DNA from: Entoloma clypeatum
Lineage: Eukaryota; Basidiomycota; Agaricomycetes; Agaricales; Entolomataceae
DNA length: 64,000 bases
Direction of reading: 5' to 3'
NCBI GenBank assembly: GCA_963565915.1
Contig: OY751493.1
Span: 4,588,001 to 4,652,000 of the forward strand
In this document: positions 10,790-21,385 of the stretch, piece after piece
How the letters are laid out: each line of letters starts with the position of its first letter
Position numbering within the stretch: the first letter of the stretch is position 1
Notes under the pieces: model-generated
What the model was told of the DNA's origin: nothing
Databases searched by the model: none
Seen by the model: the letters and a program-made list of their open reading frames with translations, nothing else
Translations under genes and position numbers: made by a program

Positions 10790-11222
10790 TGTAAGGGCGA
10801 CCTTACGATCCAAGACTCAAACTCAGATACTTGCAAGGGAGATCCAAAGTTTAGATTGAGCAGTCTGATAAGTAATACAACACACACCCTGCAAGGGAGA
10901 TCCGAAGAGAAAGTTCTAAGGATTCCCCTGCAAGCTAGCGAGATAAATAGTAAAATGAGATATGAAATAAGAGATAAAACGAGACGCATGAATGATGAGC
11001 AATGATTGGGAGTAGCGATGAAGGATGAATGGAAACAAGATGAATGATAGTACCTGTGATCCGACGTGCGGAGTAGCAGATGGGGGCGGAGTCGTCGGAT
11101 GCGGAGAGGCGGATAAGATGTTGGAGACAGCGGATACGATTGGAGGACGTCGGAGATGGTGGAATAGAAAGGAAAGGAAGAAAGTAAAGGAAAAGTGAAA
11201 AGTGAAAGTGGTTGCCCTTACA
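10790..11222 (-). mobile_element. GypD LTR (inner copy)
   Basis: A 433-bp LTR with the same TGTAAGGGC...GCCCTTACA ends, directly followed (minus-strand upstream) by GypD pol text. Its left flank ctgcc does not match the flank of any right-hand GypD LTR in the window. The variant near the start lacks the caacaactcc...gacgac stretch seen in the outer LTRs and has aagactcaaactcagat instead. Confidence 0.88.
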
Positions 11223-11314
11223 TCACCCCTCCTTCAAGGCACGGCGTCTTGACATGTCAGGCGAAACGAGTCGAATATCGCGGCGGCGATCCGCCGCGGA
11301 GCTCCCAGATGATG

Positions 11315-13415
11315 TCAGTAGAAGTCGCGGACTAGTCGCGGAGCATGGACATTGTCTTCTGCTTCCCAGGAATTCTCTTCATAGCCATATCCCTTCCATT
11401 TGACCAAGAATTGAAGCTTGCCTCGATGCAGTCGGCTGTCCAAGAGGTTTTCAACATCGTACTCTAATTCTTCTCCGACTACCATCGGAGGCAGAGGAGA
11501 GCGGACTTGGCATCGGAAAGGGTTGTCGGGAACTAGTGAAAGTTTGACGACATGGAATACTGGGTGAACGCGGGACATGGAAGGGGGAAGGTGAAGTTCA
11601 TAGGCATGTGTTCCGACAGGTCGGACCACTGGGAAAGGGCCTATGTATCGATGTGCAAGCTTTTTTGTGGGTTGGGTGGTTTTGAGGTCTGATGAGTCTA
11701 AAAAGACCTTGTTCCCCGGGCGGAATGTCGGAGTGGTGCTCCGATGCTGGTTGTAGTATCGTGCCATGTCATCTTTTGCCTTTGTCAGTGCTGCGCAAGC
11801 CTCCTCTAGAGTGGACTTCATCCGCTGGCTGAAATTCACTACCACCTCGATCTCTGTCCGCTTCTCGCGAGGTTCGAATCCCATGCGCGGATGGCGGCCG
11901 GTGTCAATGTAGAATGGAGTTTGACATGTCGATGCGTGAACATGGTTGTTGTATGCAAATTCAGCCATCAGAAGCCATTCGTCCCAATTGTCTTGATGTT
12001 CATTGACGAATAGGCGAAGGTATTGTTCCAATCCTTGATTGACCCGCTCCGTCTGTCCGTCCGACTGCGGATGGTAAGCTGTCGAGGCAGCAACCTTAAT
12101 GTTAAGCAGCCTGTATAGTTCGCGTGTGAACTTGGCGACAAACTGTGGTCCTCGGTCGGAGACAATGGCCTCTGGTAGTCCGTGGAGTTTCCAGACATTT
12201 TGAACATAGGAGCGTGCAGTCCTGAGTGCGGAGATGTCGGAGTGCATCGGGATGAAGTGTCCCCGCTTCCCTACTGAGTCCACTATGACCATGATAGCGT
12301 CGTAGCCATGGGCTTCTGGTAGCTCAGTAATGAAGTCAACACTGGTTACTTGCCATCGCTCCGTGGGGACCGGTAGCGGATTGAGCTCTCCGGAGGGCGG
12401 AGTGCATCGGACCTTGGTGTGGAGGCAAGGGTCGCATGTCTTGCAATATTGACCTATTAAACGAGACATGTGTGGCCACCAGTAATTGCGCGACACCAGT
12501 TCCAAGGTTTTCCACCGTCCAGGATGTCCGGCCACCGGAGTGTCATGGTGTTGTGTGAGGATCCGATGACGCAGTTGGGGATTGTTAGGAACATAGATAC
12601 GATCCCTGAAGTAGAGCAAACCTTCCGCTTGCCTCCACTCCGCACTATGGACGGACCCCACTCCGACGGTCGGAAGGGATTTGACAACCTCCGCCACACT
12701 ATCTTCCAGTAACCCCTCTCGGATTCCCTGTTGGACCTGGCGGAGGACGTCGCGTTCTTCCCCTTGAACAGTTACCCCCCGCATTGCTCGCACTGCAAAC
12801 AATTCTGGTCGCAGAAGGATGATGTTTTCGTTGTCCCGCGATCCGTCTCCGTGGTCCGCTCGTTGGGACAAAGCGTCGGACTTGCCCATTGACTTGCCAG
12901 GTCGATGGTGCATTTTGAAATCGAAACGAGCGAGGTATAAGGACCATCTAGCCTGTCGTCGATTTAGTTTTTGAGCTGTCATGAAGTACTCAAGATTTTT
13001 GTGGTCCATCCAAATCTCCACTGTCTTCTCCGCTCCTTCAAGGAAGTGCCTCCACTCCTCCAATGCGCGGACCACTGCCAACATCTTGTCGTAGATCTTG
13101 TAGTTGCATTCCACCGGACTAAGGCTTTTGGAATAGAATGTGACAGGGTGCCACTTACCGTCCTCTGTTGGTTGGGACAGTACTGCTCCAGTTGCAAAGT
13201 CTGAGCTATCCGCTTCTATCCGCCACTTCTTTCCATGATCAGCTAAGACCAGGATCGGAGCAGATGTAATCCTCCGCTTCAACTCCACAAATGCGGACAC
13301 TTCTCCCTCCTTCCAAGACCAGAGGTGCCCTTTCTTTGTGAGCTTGAAAAGAGGGCGCGCGATGTCTGAAAACCCTTCAATAAAATGGCGATAGAAGTTA
13401 GTGAATCCTAGAAAG
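11315..13415 (-). pseudogene. GypD RNase H-integrase-chromodomain (661-aa open part)
   Basis: An unbroken minus-strand frame from 13300 to 11315. In order: RNase H (ITSAPILVLADHGKKWRIEADSS, DKMLAVVRALEEWRHFLEG); integrase zinc finger (HHDTPVAGHPGRWKTLE, with CDPCLHTK); catalytic core DDE signatures (VDFITELP, VSDRGPQF, STAYHPQSDGQTERVNQGLE); GPF segment (IGPFPVVRPVGTHAYELHLPPSM, in parts); and a C-terminal chromodomain (LQFLVKWKGYGYEENSWEAED). 13301-13415 carries the RT/RNase H connection with disruptions. This part looks functional on paper, but the RT upstream is dead and split by a solo LTR. Confidence 0.9.
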
Positions 13416-13873
13416 TGTTATGGTTGACAAACCCATGCGATGCTTAGGCAGAGAGGCTTAAGTAGCAAAGGCGGATACCAAGGTGATTGCTAGATCTGGG
13501 GAATACATGCAATGTATGTACCCTATATATACTAGAAGGTCGAGTCATCTAGATGACTCTAGAGCGGTTCCGGTCTGACTCCAGAAGCAGACCCGGAGTA
13601 GGTGTCTATGGTAACTGCTGCGGCGTGAGTCAGAGTATCTAAGTATAGTCCAATAAGTAACATGATGTCAAGGATGTGTGAGAGTAACCATCTAGATATG
13701 GTAACGATGACCATACTGTAGTGAGTAAGCGGAGGCCGGGGCCCGAATGATGTAAAAGTGAATAGTAAGCATGAAACCAATAGATAAGATGAAACTGGCC
13801 ATTAATCAGATAAGGCCTCTATGTCTTGTATCTTGTCTGAGCGATCAATGCCATGGATAGCGAATCCATAACA
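13416..13873 (+). mobile_element. solo LTR-E, copy 1
   Basis: Starts TGTTATGGTTGAC, ends AATCCATAACA, with a perfect 5-bp duplication gaaag (13411-13415, 13874-13878). The interrupted GypD text (gaatcc-agaaag^gactgtactt) is uninterrupted at about 40330, which proves the insertion site. Length 458 bp, the same as the second copy at 61667-62124. No internal region of this family is in the window. Confidence 0.93.
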
Positions 13874-14915
13874 GAAAGGACTGTACTTCTCGGACATTTG
13901 TCAGAGCAGGCCACTCCGCGACCCCCGCTACCTTCACCGGATCCATCTCTACATGTCCTTGTTCAATAATAAGGCCTAGGTATTCAATGCGTGTTTGTTC
14001 AAACTCGCATTTCTCTGGTTTTAGATAGAGTTTGTGTTCGCGAAGTCGTTCCAGTACGATCCGTGTGACTCTCCGATGCTCCGCAAGGGTCTCTGTGAAG
14101 ATGAGTATATTGTCGAGGTAAACACAGACTACACCTTCAGTGATCTGGAATGTGGATGGACTATTAGTGAGGCCAAAGAACATCACCAATGGTTCATAGA
14201 GTCTGTGATTGGTCCGAAAAGCAGCCTTCCACTCGTCTCCGGGTTTTATCCGCACATTGTTGTAGCCCCAGCGGATGTCGAGCTTGGTGAAGTATTGAGC
14301 GCGTTGAAGTTTATTGATCAGTTTGGATATGAGCAGAAGCAGATACTTGTTTTTGATAGTTTTGGAGTTGAGTGACTGGTAGTCTTGTACAAGACAAAGG
14401 GAGCCATCCTTCTTCTTGATGTAGAATACTGGAGATGCCATCAGAGACTTGGAAGGGCAGATCCGACCAGTTGCAAGGTTTTCCTCCAAAAACGCGTTGA
14501 GTTCCTTCTGTTTGTTTGGAGCAAGCGGATATACCTTACAACCTGCCAGAGAGGCATCCGGAACAAGTTCAATGGCGTGGTCCCAAGTCCACTCTTCCAG
14601 TAAGGTGTTGAAAGAGGTCTTTGAGAATACGTCTTCGAAGTCAAACAAGTGGTCTGGTACAGAGTCGTGGAAAGATTTAGGTTTTTGGTTACTGAGGAAG
14701 GCCTCCGATAGACGTTGCGAGATATTGGATGAAGCGCGGATGAACTCCGCCTCTGCGGGTACTGTTCTGACAAAAAGGCGATCTCCCTCCTCAAACTCAT
14801 CCTCTTCCTCAGCGTCTTCCACTAACTCCTCCGCTTCCTCTCCTTCTGTGACATTCTCCACCCATGGGCCACATGGAGCCTCCTCCTCTAGACTGGATGT
14901 CAGAGTGGAACCCAT
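13874..14915 (-). pseudogene. GypD reverse transcriptase (catalytic Asp lost, deletion)
   Basis: Minus-strand frame with a Glu-rich stretch, then [82 protein letters not shown]. Next come VYLDNILIFTE and LYLKPEKCEFEQTRIEYLGLI. The catalytic YxDD box reads Y-L-D-N, and the same change is present in the copy at about 40585. About 33 nt (TMMNEIFQDL region of that copy) are deleted just before it, at about 14141. The downstream end is cut by the solo LTR. Confidence 0.87.
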
Positions 14916-14940
14916 CTGACAGGCTCAGATGCAGACTTGT

Positions 14941-15330
14941 TCAAACTTCCGCTCCTTCCGCTCTTGGGCTGCCTCCTGTGGCATGTCCAACATCGTGCAG
15001 GACACGATGTTTCTCAACCAGAGTGCGTTCAATAAACGACCCTGTTGCCCCGCTGTCGAGTAAGGCCTTTTGTGATAGTGTGTCTTTGGTGTCGGTAGTT
15101 TCAAGAACTATGTCTAGTTCAATAGAATTGTCAGAGTGAGTGGAGGCGAGGAAATATTGTTTTGGAAGCCGATGCTTCCATTTAGAGAGGCGAAGGCGGA
15201 TGGGATTTGCAGAGTTGGGTGCGACTATGGGATTGTTTGCAGGCTTAGAGATGGAGGGTATAGGATCATATTGTTCCATAAATAAGGCAGCATAATGATT
15301 TTTAGCAGACAACGAGGGCGCACTGTTCAC
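14941..15330 (-). pseudogene. GypD aspartic protease, internally deleted
   Basis: Minus-strand reading has [20 protein letters not shown] (about 15030-15080), the retropepsin active site D-S-G with the usual hydrophobic lead. It is then joined to an Ala/Gly-rich stretch after a deletion of about 290 bp relative to the complete version at 41386-42303. The reading overlaps the gag end at 15327-15330 in the -1 frame. Confidence 0.8.
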
Positions 15331-16595
15331 TCGCTGTGGGGAGGAAAATCCTCCTGTCCTTCCTCTGACTCCGCAGACTCCGTGGGCAGAATGGAGTTGC
15401 CTTCCGCTGCATCCTTGACCACGAGTTGCTCCATAACAAACTCATCCTGCTCCTCCGTTGTCATGAAGCGAACGTCGAAGCGAAGGGGGCATTCACGACT
15501 AAAGTGACCCGTTTTGTTACACCTGAAGCATGCATTGGCATTCTTGCCTTTGATGCATGAAGTATCAATGTCCATTGCATTGGGGTCCCTTGTCGGCGGA
15601 GCGGATGCAGATGCGAGCGGAGTTGTACGCGGAGTGAATGGAATGTAGGGGTGAGGGAATACTGAGGTGCCAGGTACTCATGGTCCGACAACGTTGCGGA
15701 AGGCGGAGGTGTGGGTCGGAGCGGTGGCTTTGAAGGCTTTGTTGGCAATCCTATTGTCATCATTGACTCGTGCTGCAGAGTACCACTCATCGGGGTTGTC
15801 ATCCGCAGGCCGTCCGTGGGTCAGGGTGGCAATCTCATTCTGAATGTCGGAACGGAGACCATGGCAGAATTTGAGTACGATGTTGGTATCCTCCTGATAG
15901 CCCGCTTTGTCAATGTAGTCTTTGAACTCGTCAATATGGGTCTCGACATCCCGTTGACCTTGATAATAGGATTCTCCTTCGAGGATCAGTCTCACATCCT
16001 GTTCCTCATTCTTTGGAGTGAACTCCGCTGTAAAGACTGCATGGAAGTCCACCCAAGTCTGATAAGGCGGAGCACCGGTTCTCCGCTCCTGTCGGATAAT
16101 GCGATCCGCAAAGTGTGCTGTGCGTCCACTCTTCATGAAAGATAAGGCCCAATAAATTTTAGCGTGGTCGTCTGCGAACTGTTCCGGAGCCAGCCCCATA
16201 AACAATTCACAGGACTTTAGAAAGGTCCAGCCATTTGCGCGTGATCCATCGAAGTCCGACGGATTGGCAGGTTTTGCTCGACGCACACCCGGATTGGCCG
16301 GAGCGAGCGGAGCGGGTATAATAGCAGGTGCGGGAGCAGCTGGGATAGGTGGCGGAGCTGGGGCAGGAATTCCGTTGAAGGCGAGGAGGAGTTGGTCAAG
16401 TTGAGCCGAGATATCAGCGAGAGTTTGACGTTGTTCCTGGAACTCGTGCTCGAGCTGTTCAAGGCGATTGGGGTCGTCCATTACTATGCGCGGAGCAGAA
16501 TCACCAGTTACAGAGAGGTAATTAGAAGAACTGGAAGGGGTGTGAGATGTATCGGAGTTGGACGCGGACGAAGCTGCTCCGAAGCGCGGAATCAT
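15327..16595 (-). pseudogene. GypD gag with one TGA break
   Basis: The start at 16595 (MIPRFGAASSASNSD) gives 305 residues: coiled-coil N-part (RLEQLEHEFQEQRQTLADISAQLDQL), Pro-rich linker, capsid (KPANPSDFDGSRANGWTF, GLAPEQFADDHAKIYWALSF). A TGA at 15678-15680 interrupts it, where the copy at 48825-49539 reads ACA. The frame then continues to a CCHC knuckle (CFRCNKTGHFSREC, about 15500-15540) and ends at 15327. Confidence 0.88.
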
Positions 16596-16642
16596 GACAA
16601 CGATGCAATCAGACCCGGTCCAATTAGAAGAGAACTTTCTAC

Positions 16643-17099
16643 TGTAAGGGCGACCTTACGATCCAACAACTCCAAAGTGCTCTGAAGCGACTCCGACGTC
16701 GGACGACTTGCAAGGGAGATCCGAAGTTTAGATCGAGCAGTCTGATAAGTAATACAACACACACCTTGCAAGGGAGATCTGAAGAGAAAGTTCTAAGGAT
16801 TCCCCTGCAAGCTAGTGAGATAAATAGTAAAATGAGATATGAAATAAGAGATAAAACGAGACACATGAATGATGAGCAATGATCGGGAGTAGGGATGGGG
16901 GATGAATGGAAACAAGATGAATGATAGTACCTGCGATCCGATGTGTGGAGTAGCGGATGGGGGCGGAGTCGTCGGATGCGGAGAGGCGGATAAGATGTCA
17001 GATACAGCAGATATGATTGGAGGACGTCAGAGATGGTGGAATAGAAAGGAAAGGAAGAAAGGAAAGGAAAAGTGAAAAGTGAAAGTGGTTGCCCTTACA
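16643..17099 (-). mobile_element. GypD 5' LTR
   Basis: A 457-bp LTR (TGTAAGGGCGACC ... GGTTGCCCTTACA) directly upstream, on the minus strand, of the gag start. The right flank tccat (17100-17104) duplicates 8480-8484. The leader between LTR and gag ATG is only about 47 nt. Confidence 0.9.
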
Positions 17100-17171
17100 T
17101 CCATACTACCACTCTACTCAATGCTTCTGCTCTTTCCAACTCCCAACTCCCTCAGTGTCTGACTTACATCT
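17100..17171 (+). pseudogene. GypC-like protease leader, second part of copy C2
   Basis: Joined across the TSD to 8484, the plus-strand reading gives DCVEPFH then LLNASALSNSQLPQCLTYISA, paralleling the pol start of the intact GypC (DCVDSLRASAPI, RLNASALSDPNSLRI). It ends at about 17171, where copia-type text on the other strand begins. This is what shows that 8485-17099 is a single insertion in origin. Confidence 0.72.
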
Positions 17172-18759
17172 CCGCCAACTTGATCTTCTTGCTCTCTTTG
17201 AGAAGCTTCTCCCTCTTCTCCTTTGCCTTGCCTTGCTCCTTCGCCTGGTGGTCCGCAAGCTCCTCGTGTTTCTTCTTCTTCTTCTCCAGACCCTCTGCGG
17301 TCTTCTTGGCCTTCTTCAAGGAGGACTGTGTTGGCTCCTCATATGCTCCCGCAGCATCTTTGCTTATCTCTGATTCTTCTCTGATAGCCACCCTTGTTAG
17401 TGTTCAAGGGTTCAGTCCAGTCCGGTTTTTTGACCAAAAAATTGATGAACTGGAGACTGGCAGTTCATTTTTTTTTCTCAAAGTCTGAAAAAACTGGACT
17501 GGACTGGTACAGACTGGTTTAAACCAGTTTAAACTGGTAAAATCCTTCACTATTTATAAACCTACCAAAAGCCTGTTTTTTCAATCAAAAACTTGAAAAT
17601 TTACTCAATTTGTTATCAATAACATGTTTCTCAAGCATTTTGGATGTAAAAATGATTGAAAACTGTATCAAAGAACATCTTTGCCCATAAAAGTACAGTT
17701 TTTGAATAAATATATGGTCAAAAACTGGAACCAGTTCATATTTTTCAGACCCAAAACTAGAACTGGGGGTGAACCAGTCCAGTTTTTTTCCATATTTGGA
17801 GAGACTGGAGACTGGTTGAGCTCAAAATCAGTGAGACCTGAACTGCCAGTTCAGGTCTCTTCCAGTCCAGTCCAGTCCAGTTCAGGTTCATTTTCCAGTT
17901 CATAAGACTGAACCTTCGAACACTACCCTTGTCTATGATGAGTTTTCTTCTTCTGAGCAGGTTGGTTAGACGGCCCACCCTGGGACTGATGCTGGTGCTG
18001 GTGTTGCAGTTTTTCATTGTAGGAATGATAAGGCTTCTTCCCTTTGATAGCCGACAATTTATTTGCTCCATTATTATGGCGGGCAGATTGAGCGATTTTC
18101 TTCCGTCCACCTTCCGAAACAAGGGCCTGGGTAATGTTGGACCAAGTGAATTCAGAAGGTTTCTTTTAATGCAGCAGAATGGTCTGCTGGAACGACTGCC
18201 ATTGGTTGTTTTTGGGGAGTGCACCAACAAGCATTAAAGTCTTGAAGAAGTCCAGGAATTGAATGGAAATCCCAGCGTCGGACTGAGAGTCCTGAAGGTG
18301 TTGGTAGAGATGATTAAGGTGTTCAATTTCACTGGCAGGGTCATTGCCAGTGAGATGGAAGGAAGTGATTTGGTTCCAGATGACGAAGGTGTCTGAAATG
18401 GTTTCTGCTCCATAGATCTTCTGGAGTCTGTCCCAGAGAAATCCTGAGGATGGCTTGAGATCTTCTCCTTTAATGGAGGGAGCGACGCGAAGGTGGATGA
18501 AGCCTAGGGCTTTGTCATCAGCATTGGTCCATTCCTTTTGTTTCTGGATCCTATCATCGTCTGCCAAGACAGTTGTGCTTTCATTGTCTGTCTTCTTCCA
18601 ATAAGCCCAATCACCATTGTCATCTTTGAAGCATGGTCATGGAATTGATCCTGAGGTGTGCCCCCAGAGGGACTGAGAGACGAGGAAATCGCACATAGCG
18701 ATAGACCAGGATCAGTAACCGGCTCCTTCGAAGACTTTGACGTGTTTTTCGACAGACAT
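17172..18759 (-). pseudogene. Ty1/copia-type gag, split by a MITE
   Basis: A minus-strand ATG at 18759 starts MSVEKHVKVFEGAGY. After two in-frame stops (about 18714 and 18648) it continues CFKDDNGDWAYWKKTDNEST, KALGFIHLRVAPSIK, LWDRLQKIYGAETISDTF, NHLYQHLQDSQSDAGI, ALPKNNQWQSFQQTILLH. This is the capsid fold seen in copia gag proteins (UBN2/Retrotran_gag type). A Gln/His/Lys-rich tail (KPYHSYNEKLQHQHQHQ) runs up to 17933. A hAT-n MITE interrupts here, and a Lys/Glu-rich open stretch (17391-17164) follows. No zinc knuckle, protease or LTR is recognised. Confidence 0.75.
17398..17924. mobile_element. hAT-n MITE, copy 2 (527 bp)
   Basis: Ends tagtgttcaaggg and ccttcgaacact; 8-bp duplication acccttgt (17390-17397, 17925-17932). 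The subterminal parts repeat cagtccagtcc/aactggtt motifs. No coding capacity. It is inserted in the copia gag tail. Confidence 0.87.
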
Positions 18760-18778
18760 GTTGAAGATGGTTTGTGAG

Positions 18779-19058
18779 TGTTATGATCATACTTTCACTT
18801 TTTGTCTATTCTTATCTAAATATCATCTTATCTACATCTTATCTACATCATATCATATCTATGGCTGCACAACACATGTATGCCACATGTATTACAGTAT
18901 ATAAGTAGCCCACTTTCTCTTGTATTCGATAGCTTGTTCTCTTGAGATTCCTGCTGGGTCTCTTGGCGATACAGCCCCTTCCTCATCTTTCCACGTTCCT
19001 CATCCTTAGTTCCTAAGTTTGGGCTCACGACGTCATCTGACTTAGCATCGCCTCAACA
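18779..19058 (+). mobile_element. GypB-type LTR (left)
   Basis: TGTTATGATCAT...CGCCTCAACA, 280 bp, with a TATA-like tatataag followed by the shared ttgtattcgatagcttgttc block. It starts 19 nt upstream of the copia gag ATG (18759, minus). I assign it to GypB because the same LTR follows GypB pol and its polypurine tract at 25248. Confidence 0.8.
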
Positions 19059-20239
19059 GAAGAACAAGCTCTCATCACCACCCGCCCAAACATCAACAAT
19101 CCTTTCCAAGTTTCTGTTAAGCGCTTTCGCTTTTTGAAACCCATCCATTTCAACCTTGCCGTTTCGTGCTTTTTCGTCAAAAGTACACATCTATATGCGG
19201 TATAGTGTTAAGGGGGACCTCCCGGACTTCAGGGAAGAAGAGAAACGCTCAGTGCACCCACTATAACTAGTGTTGCCGTTCGAGACACATAGGGAAATAT
19301 TGAGCCTGTCCCATGTCGAGGTGACCAAAGGCCGACGCATCTAACCTTTGGGGAAGTTGCTGGCGTGTGTGATGGTTTGGAAGAGAAGACCGTACACATC
19401 TAGTTTGCAACAGGTGTTCCAGGCCCCAACTCCTCGACAGCTCAATTTGACCAGTCCAGCACGTGTAGGGGTATTGACCACGTGGACTTCATCTTTCCCA
19501 GATCTTCCTCTAACTAGTGTTTAAAGGTCCGGTTCGGTCTGGTTTTTGACCCTCAAAATTTAGAGACCGAGACCGAGACCAATTTTTTGGTTCACATGAT
19601 CTTGAAAAAACTGAACCAGACCATGTGAAACCAGTCATACCAGTTCTGTTTCTCAGATAGAATGAAACCAAGACCGGTTCAGACCGGTCTTCACCCGCAG
19701 TTGGTATACTCACCAACTGCGGTGAGTTTTTGATGATTGTTTGACTTTATTTGGGTCTTTGATATCAAAGAATCATCAAAAAATTCAAGAATGGACCGCA
19801 GTTTGTCAGTATACCAACTGCGGTTTTTTTTAAAGAAATTTTTGATATCAGAAATTGGTCAAAGAATCACTGAAAAACTCAGAGTTTAACTGCAGTTGGT
19901 GAGTATACCAACTGTGGGTGACCTTTGGTCAAAGACTGGTTTAAACCGGTCTCTGAAAATCCTGAAAAAAGACGAACCAGAAACCGGTTGTGATCCGAAA
20001 CCTTAAAGACCGAGACTGGCGGTCCGGTCTTTCACCGGTTCAGTTCTGTCCAGTCTCAGTCTGAAACCAACAAAAGTAAACTGGACCTCAAAACACTACC
20101 TCCAACTGCCTGGGTAGACAGATCGTTCTTTGGGTCTTCTTTTCAGATTTTTTTTTTGCCTAAGCGTCAGAACAGGGTTGCGCGCCCGACGTAAGGTACT
20201 ATTGTTCAAACCAAAACACTCCCCCGTCAAAACACCATC
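19059..20239 (+). other. GypB leader region with MITE
   Basis: Untranslated stretch between the left LTR and the gag ATG at 20240. No open frame of note. It is split by the hAT-n MITE at 19515-20098; the remaining leader is about 0.6 kb. No primer-binding site was recognised with confidence. Confidence 0.5.
19515..20098. mobile_element. hAT-n MITE, copy 3 (584 bp)
   Basis: Ends tagtgtttaaagg and cctcaaaacacta; near-perfect 8-bp duplication cctctaac / cctccaac (19507-19514, 20099-20106). Internally it contains three copies of a gcagttggt-atac/gtat-accaactg palindrome (around 19698, 19798 and 19892) that the other hAT-n copies lack. Confidence 0.85.
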
Positions 20240-21350
20240 ATGGACAACCAAGATTTTCAGAACAAAGCCCCCGAGATCCCTAAGCATCACAAACCCCCCA
20301 TTGCACCACCACCTCCACCTCCTCACCGACCAGGCCGAAGAATTGAAATAGCCGCAGATCCCGGCAAATATAATGGATCCCAACCCCTGTTTTTGGGATG
20401 GTGGGCAAAAATGCTCACGTGGATCCGAGTAAATCGAGATTTGTTACATGGGGATGATGAAATCTGTATCGCAGTCTGGTCCTGATTAGATGGACCAATT
20501 GCAGGAACATATGGGGAGACACGACTCACCCAATGCATGGAATCAAATGATTGGCCAATGTATCGAAACTTAGTCTATAAGATCACCACGAGGTTTCACC
20601 CTACCACTGAAGTGGAATGGGCCAGAGCAAAGATTGAGGGGTTCAAACAGAACCAGATGAAGACAGATGACTGGATCACACAGTTTGGAACACTGACAAT
20701 CAAGGGGAAAATTGAGGATCATCATGGGATTTCCTTACTAGAGAGAAATGTCCAGGACTCAATCATACAACAATTGTTTCAGCAAGGAAGACGGCAGAAC
20801 ACCATGCAGGAAACTGTCGAGGAAATCTCAGCCATTGGAAGGGCTGAAGAGAATTATGCCATGAGGCAAGGAATGAGGCAGGGACCTCAAAGACAAGGGA
20901 ACCAATGGCGAAATCACCCCCAGAATCAGCAAGCACCACAGCCACAAGGCCAGAATAATTTCGGAAGGCCCTTTGGGCAACAACAGAATGGGGGGTACCG
21001 TCCCCAGCAAAACGGTCAGCAGCAACAACAACGGGATCCAAACACGATGAACGTCAACAGGAATCAGCAATGAGCCTCTGGTAATTGCTATAACTGTGGA
21101 GGGCAGGGGCAATTTGCCCGAGATTGCAGGCAGCCGCAGCACAGGGTACAAGCGGCAATGATCGAACAGATTGATGAACATGATCGAACAGATTGATGAA
21201 CATGAGGAAGAAGAGATTGTATGACAGATAACGGCAAGACGTCAAGCACGTCAAGCCACAAATGGACAAATGGGTGTGAATAGTGTGCCTGCGCTGAATC
21301 CCAATGGACAAGCTGCAGGGCAGCAGGGTTTTGTGAACGTCAACCAGTAA
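20240..21350 (+). pseudogene. GypB gag, broken
   Basis: The start MDNQDFQNKAPEI is followed by a poly-Pro segment and IAADPGKYNGSQPLF. An in-frame TGA occurs at about 20483. The capsid continues in the same frame (ESNDWPMYRNLVYKITTRFHP, in part), then a long Gln/Asn-rich tail, a second TGA (21071-21073) and a zinc knuckle reading CYNCGGQGQFARDC. The canonical His of CCHC is Gln here (CAA), as it also is in copy B2. A 22-24 bp tandem duplication (gatcgaacagattgatgaac) at about 21158-21205 shifts the frame and is single in B2. Confidence 0.83.
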
Positions 21351-21385
21351 TTCCCCTGCTGGCTCTGACAAATCATTACAAACAA

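Larger units (their letters stand above)
8485..17099 (-). mobile_element. GypD complex D1, nested and recombined Ty3/gypsy
   Basis: The outer LTRs (8485-8923 and 16643-17099) are flanked by a matching 5-bp duplication, tccat (8480-8484, 17100-17104). The reading of the target GypC protease continues across it, so this was one insertion event. Inside are two 3' regions of the same family: LTR plus pol tail at 8485-9268, and LTR plus pol at 10790 onwards, with a 1.5-kb GypB fragment between. The simplest reading is that GypB inserted into GypD, a second GypD inserted into GypB, and GypD-GypD recombination then deleted the remainder. A solo LTR-E (13416-13873) was added later. Confidence 0.82.

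Noticed and set aside
17164..17391. Lys/Glu-rich minus-strand ORF as a separate gene
   Set aside because: It directly continues the copia gag tail across the MITE site and lacks any independent support.
18779..19058. LTR belonging to the copia gag at 17172-18759
   Set aside because: It ends 19 nt from the copia ATG, but the same LTR type follows GypB pol and a polypurine tract at 25248, and its TATA/R order fits the plus strand. Not fully excluded.
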